NCBI GenBank assembly: GCA_012519705.1
Contig: JAAYPR010000001.1
Location: 62,001 to 126,000 of the forward strand
Direction of reading: 5' to 3'
DNA: 64,000 nt
Source: Campylobacteraceae bacterium
GTDB lineage: Bacteria > Campylobacterota > Campylobacteria > Campylobacterales > Campylobacteraceae
Under the pieces are notes generated by a model. That model did no database searches. It was not told where the DNA came from and worked only from the letters and a program-made list of their open reading frames with translations. Both the position numbers and the translations under genes were made by a program. Positions 62,596 through 64,000 of this stretch are shown piece by piece. Each line of letters starts with the position of its first letter. The first letter of the stretch is position 1.

Positions 62596-63576
62596 TTTAA
62601 CTAACGCTGAACCCCAAGTAAATCCACCACCAAAAGCATCAAGTAAAATCATAGAGCCGTTTTTAAGCCTTCCATCTTCATACGCTTCGTTCATTGCCAT
62701 TGGGATAGAGGCTGAGCTTGTATTTCCAAACTTATCTACTGTTAGAACGCATTGCTCATCATCTAGTTCTATTCTTTGCTGAACTGCTTTTATGATTCTT
62801 AAATTTGCTTGATGAGGGATGAAAAGATCTACATCTTTTCCTGTCAGACTGTTTTTTTCAAGTATATCGATAACATCTTTTGATAGGGTTTGAACTGCTA
62901 TTTTAAAAACTTCATTTCCTTTCATATGGATAAATTGAAGTTCTTTTTCAAGCATCTCTTTTGTAGCTGGGTTTTTCGAGCCACATCCTGGGGTTATGAG
63001 TAAATCGCCTTTGCTTCCATCACTTGCTGTGTGAGTATCTACTATATAGTTTTCATCTTTTGAGGCTGATATTACCGCTGCTCCTGCACCATCGCCGAAT
63101 AAAACGCAAGTTGTTCTATCTTCCCAGTTTACGATAGAGCTAAGCTTTTCAGCTCCGATTATAAGCACGTTTTTTTTAAGCCCACTCTCAACAAAAGCTT
63201 TTGCTATCTCTAAAGCGTAGATGAAGCCAGTGCAAGCCGCACTGATGTCAAAAGAAGTTATATCGCAAACTCCAAGCTTATCTGCTATAGCACAAGCAGT
63301 TGAAGGCATACAGAGATAATCAGGTGAGATTGTAGCGCATATTATGCAGTCAATGTCAGACGGCTCTAAATTTGCTCTCTTAATTGCAAGTTTTGCTGCC
63401 TCATAGCCTAAATCACTTGTGCTTTCATCAGCCGAAGCGATATGGCGAGTGTTAATTCCAGTTCTTTTGGTTATCCATTCATCGCTTGTTTCTACCATTT
63501 TTTCAAGATCAAAGTTAGTTAAAACTCTTTTTGGTGCGTACGCCCCTATTGATATCATTGAAGCTTTTATTGGCAT
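62581..63576 (-). CDS. fabH: 3-oxoacyl-[ACP] synthase III
   Basis: Starts fatty acid chains by condensing acetyl-CoA with malonyl-ACP. The triad is visible: cysteine in [13 protein letters not shown] about residues 107-119, histidine in [12 protein letters not shown] about 250-261, and asparagine in KFGNTSSAS about 284-292. Length 331 is normal. It follows plsX by 2 nt, the usual plsX-fabH pair. Confidence 0.97.
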   Translation of the reverse strand: MPIKASMISIGAYAPKRVLTNFDLEKMVETSDEWITKRTGINTRHIASADESTSDLGYEAAKLAIKRANLEPSDIDCIICATISPDYLCMPSTACAIADKLGVCDITSFDISAACTGFIYALEIAKAFVESGLKKNVLIIGAEKLSSIVNWEDRTTCVLFGDGAGAAVISASKDENYIVDTHTASDGSKGDLLITPGCGSKNPATKEMLEKELQFIHMKGNEVFKIAVQTLSKDVIDILEKNSLTGKDVDLFIPHQANLRIIKAVQQRIELDDEQCVLTVDKFGNTSSASIPMAMNEAYEDGRLKNGSMILLDAFGGGFTWGSALVKFGGK

Positions 63577-63578
63577 GT

Positions 63579-64000
63579 TTATCCTTTTATTTGCATGGTT
63601 TTAAGAGTATCAACAATACTTGAGTTTATATCAGAGTTTGCAAATTTTAGTGCTTGAAATAGGGCATTTTTGATAGCTTTTGGTGAGCTTTTGCCATGAC
63701 TTATGATAACGCACTTTTTAACTCCAAGAAGCGGAGCCCCGCCATACTCGTCATAATCAGTTGCTTTTTTAAGGTTTTTAAAACTATTTTTCATTAACAT
63801 TGCACCAAGCATTGAAAGAGGTGATTTTTTAATCTCACTTTTTAAAATTTTACCTATTGCAGATGCCGCACCCTCCGATGTTTTTAAAACGATATTTCCT
63901 ACAAAACCATCGCAAGTTACAACATTTACCGAGCCATCAAAAATTTGATTTCCCTCAACGTTTCCCACAAAGCTATCAAGAGCTTTTAGAAGGTTAAAAG
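63579..64000 (-). CDS. plsX: phosphate acyltransferase PlsX (5'-partial)
   Basis: C-terminal part of the enzyme that makes acyl phosphate from acyl-ACP for phospholipid synthesis. The frame is open through the window edge at 64000, so the start is outside. [18 protein letters not shown] and the [10 protein letters not shown] stretch are family motifs. A GTG near 63968 is internal, since family-like sequence continues upstream of it. It lies 2 nt upstream of fabH. Confidence 0.93.
   Translation of the reverse strand, partial: FNLLKALDSFVGNVEGNQIFDGSVNVVTCDGFVGNIVLKTSEGAASAIGKILKSEIKKSPLSMLGAMLMKNSFKNLKKATDYDEYGGAPLLGVKKCVIISHGKSSPKAIKNALFQALKFANSDINSSIVDTLKTMQIKG

Noticed and set aside
63968..64000. 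GTG near 63968 as start of a short protein
   Set aside because: The frame stays open to the window edge with sequence expected of PlsX, so this is a truncated gene, not a small one.

Overview
The window comes from an AT-rich epsilonproteobacterium, almost certainly a Campylobacter other than C. jejuni or C. coli. The core genes and their order match several blocks I remember from C. jejuni: rsmE-rpmE-rsmI-rlmB-(RodZ-like)-hom-yraN-trxA-trxB, ilvE-tautomerase-bcp-fabZ-lpxA-clpX-mreB-mreC-carB, serB-tal, and rplY-pth-lptG-lysA-pheA-hisC-dxs-perR-ubiE-xseA-serC-fabH-plsX. That comparison is from memory; no search was run. No rRNA, tRNA, CRISPR array, integrase or transposase gene was seen.

Layout. 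1-10.7 kb: queuosine genes queE (partial) and queD, rRNA methyltransferases, L31, a RodZ-like protein, homoserine dehydrogenase, thioredoxin and its reductase, and dapB. 11-23.7 kb: hisIE, an SPFH protein, ilvE, peroxiredoxin, queH, fabZ-lpxA, clpX, mreBC and carB. 23.7-39.5 kb is the accessory part, almost all on the minus strand. It holds a Sau3AI-like restriction-modification pair whose stop overlaps that of carB; a MerT/MerP-like pair; a Tat-exported transglutaminase-like protein; a Tat-exported molybdopterin oxidoreductase; a plus-strand autotransporter metalloprotease flanked by a duplicated permease tail; and a six-gene cluster of a 2-hydroxyacyl-CoA-dehydratase-type double-cubane protein, its ATP-dependent activator, a DsbA-like protein and a sugar-type ABC importer. 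39.5-64 kb is housekeeping again: tsaC-like, coaE, tcdA, surE, lpxB, greA, argC, an LpxH-like enzyme, serB, tal, a PilT-like ATPase, and the rplY-to-plsX block.

The most interesting region is 35.1-39.5 kb. A double-cubane reductase pair (38692-39447 activator, 37557-38672 catalytic component) is apparently co-transcribed with an importer and a thioredoxin-fold protein. A G8 tract sits exactly in the ribosome-binding region of the catalytic component, so its translation may be phase-variable. A 15-nt palindrome (six-base arms, central GGT on the coding strand) lies 21-22 nt upstream of the start of the activator gene. It also lies at the same distance upstream of the molybdoenzyme and transglutaminase genes, with compensating changes in both arms, which points to a shared operator or leader hairpin linking these reductive enzymes.

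Non-coding structure is also rich. There is an array of REP/MITE-like repeats at 40.59-41.20 kb with further copies at 10.7 and 60.5 kb, a 286-bp imperfect palindrome filling the greA-argC gap, a PerR-box-like palindrome before perR, and mirror-image divergent promoters at 15.04-15.08 kb. The flagellar genes that I recall lying between hisC and dxs in C. jejuni are absent here, which could mean a non-motile species.
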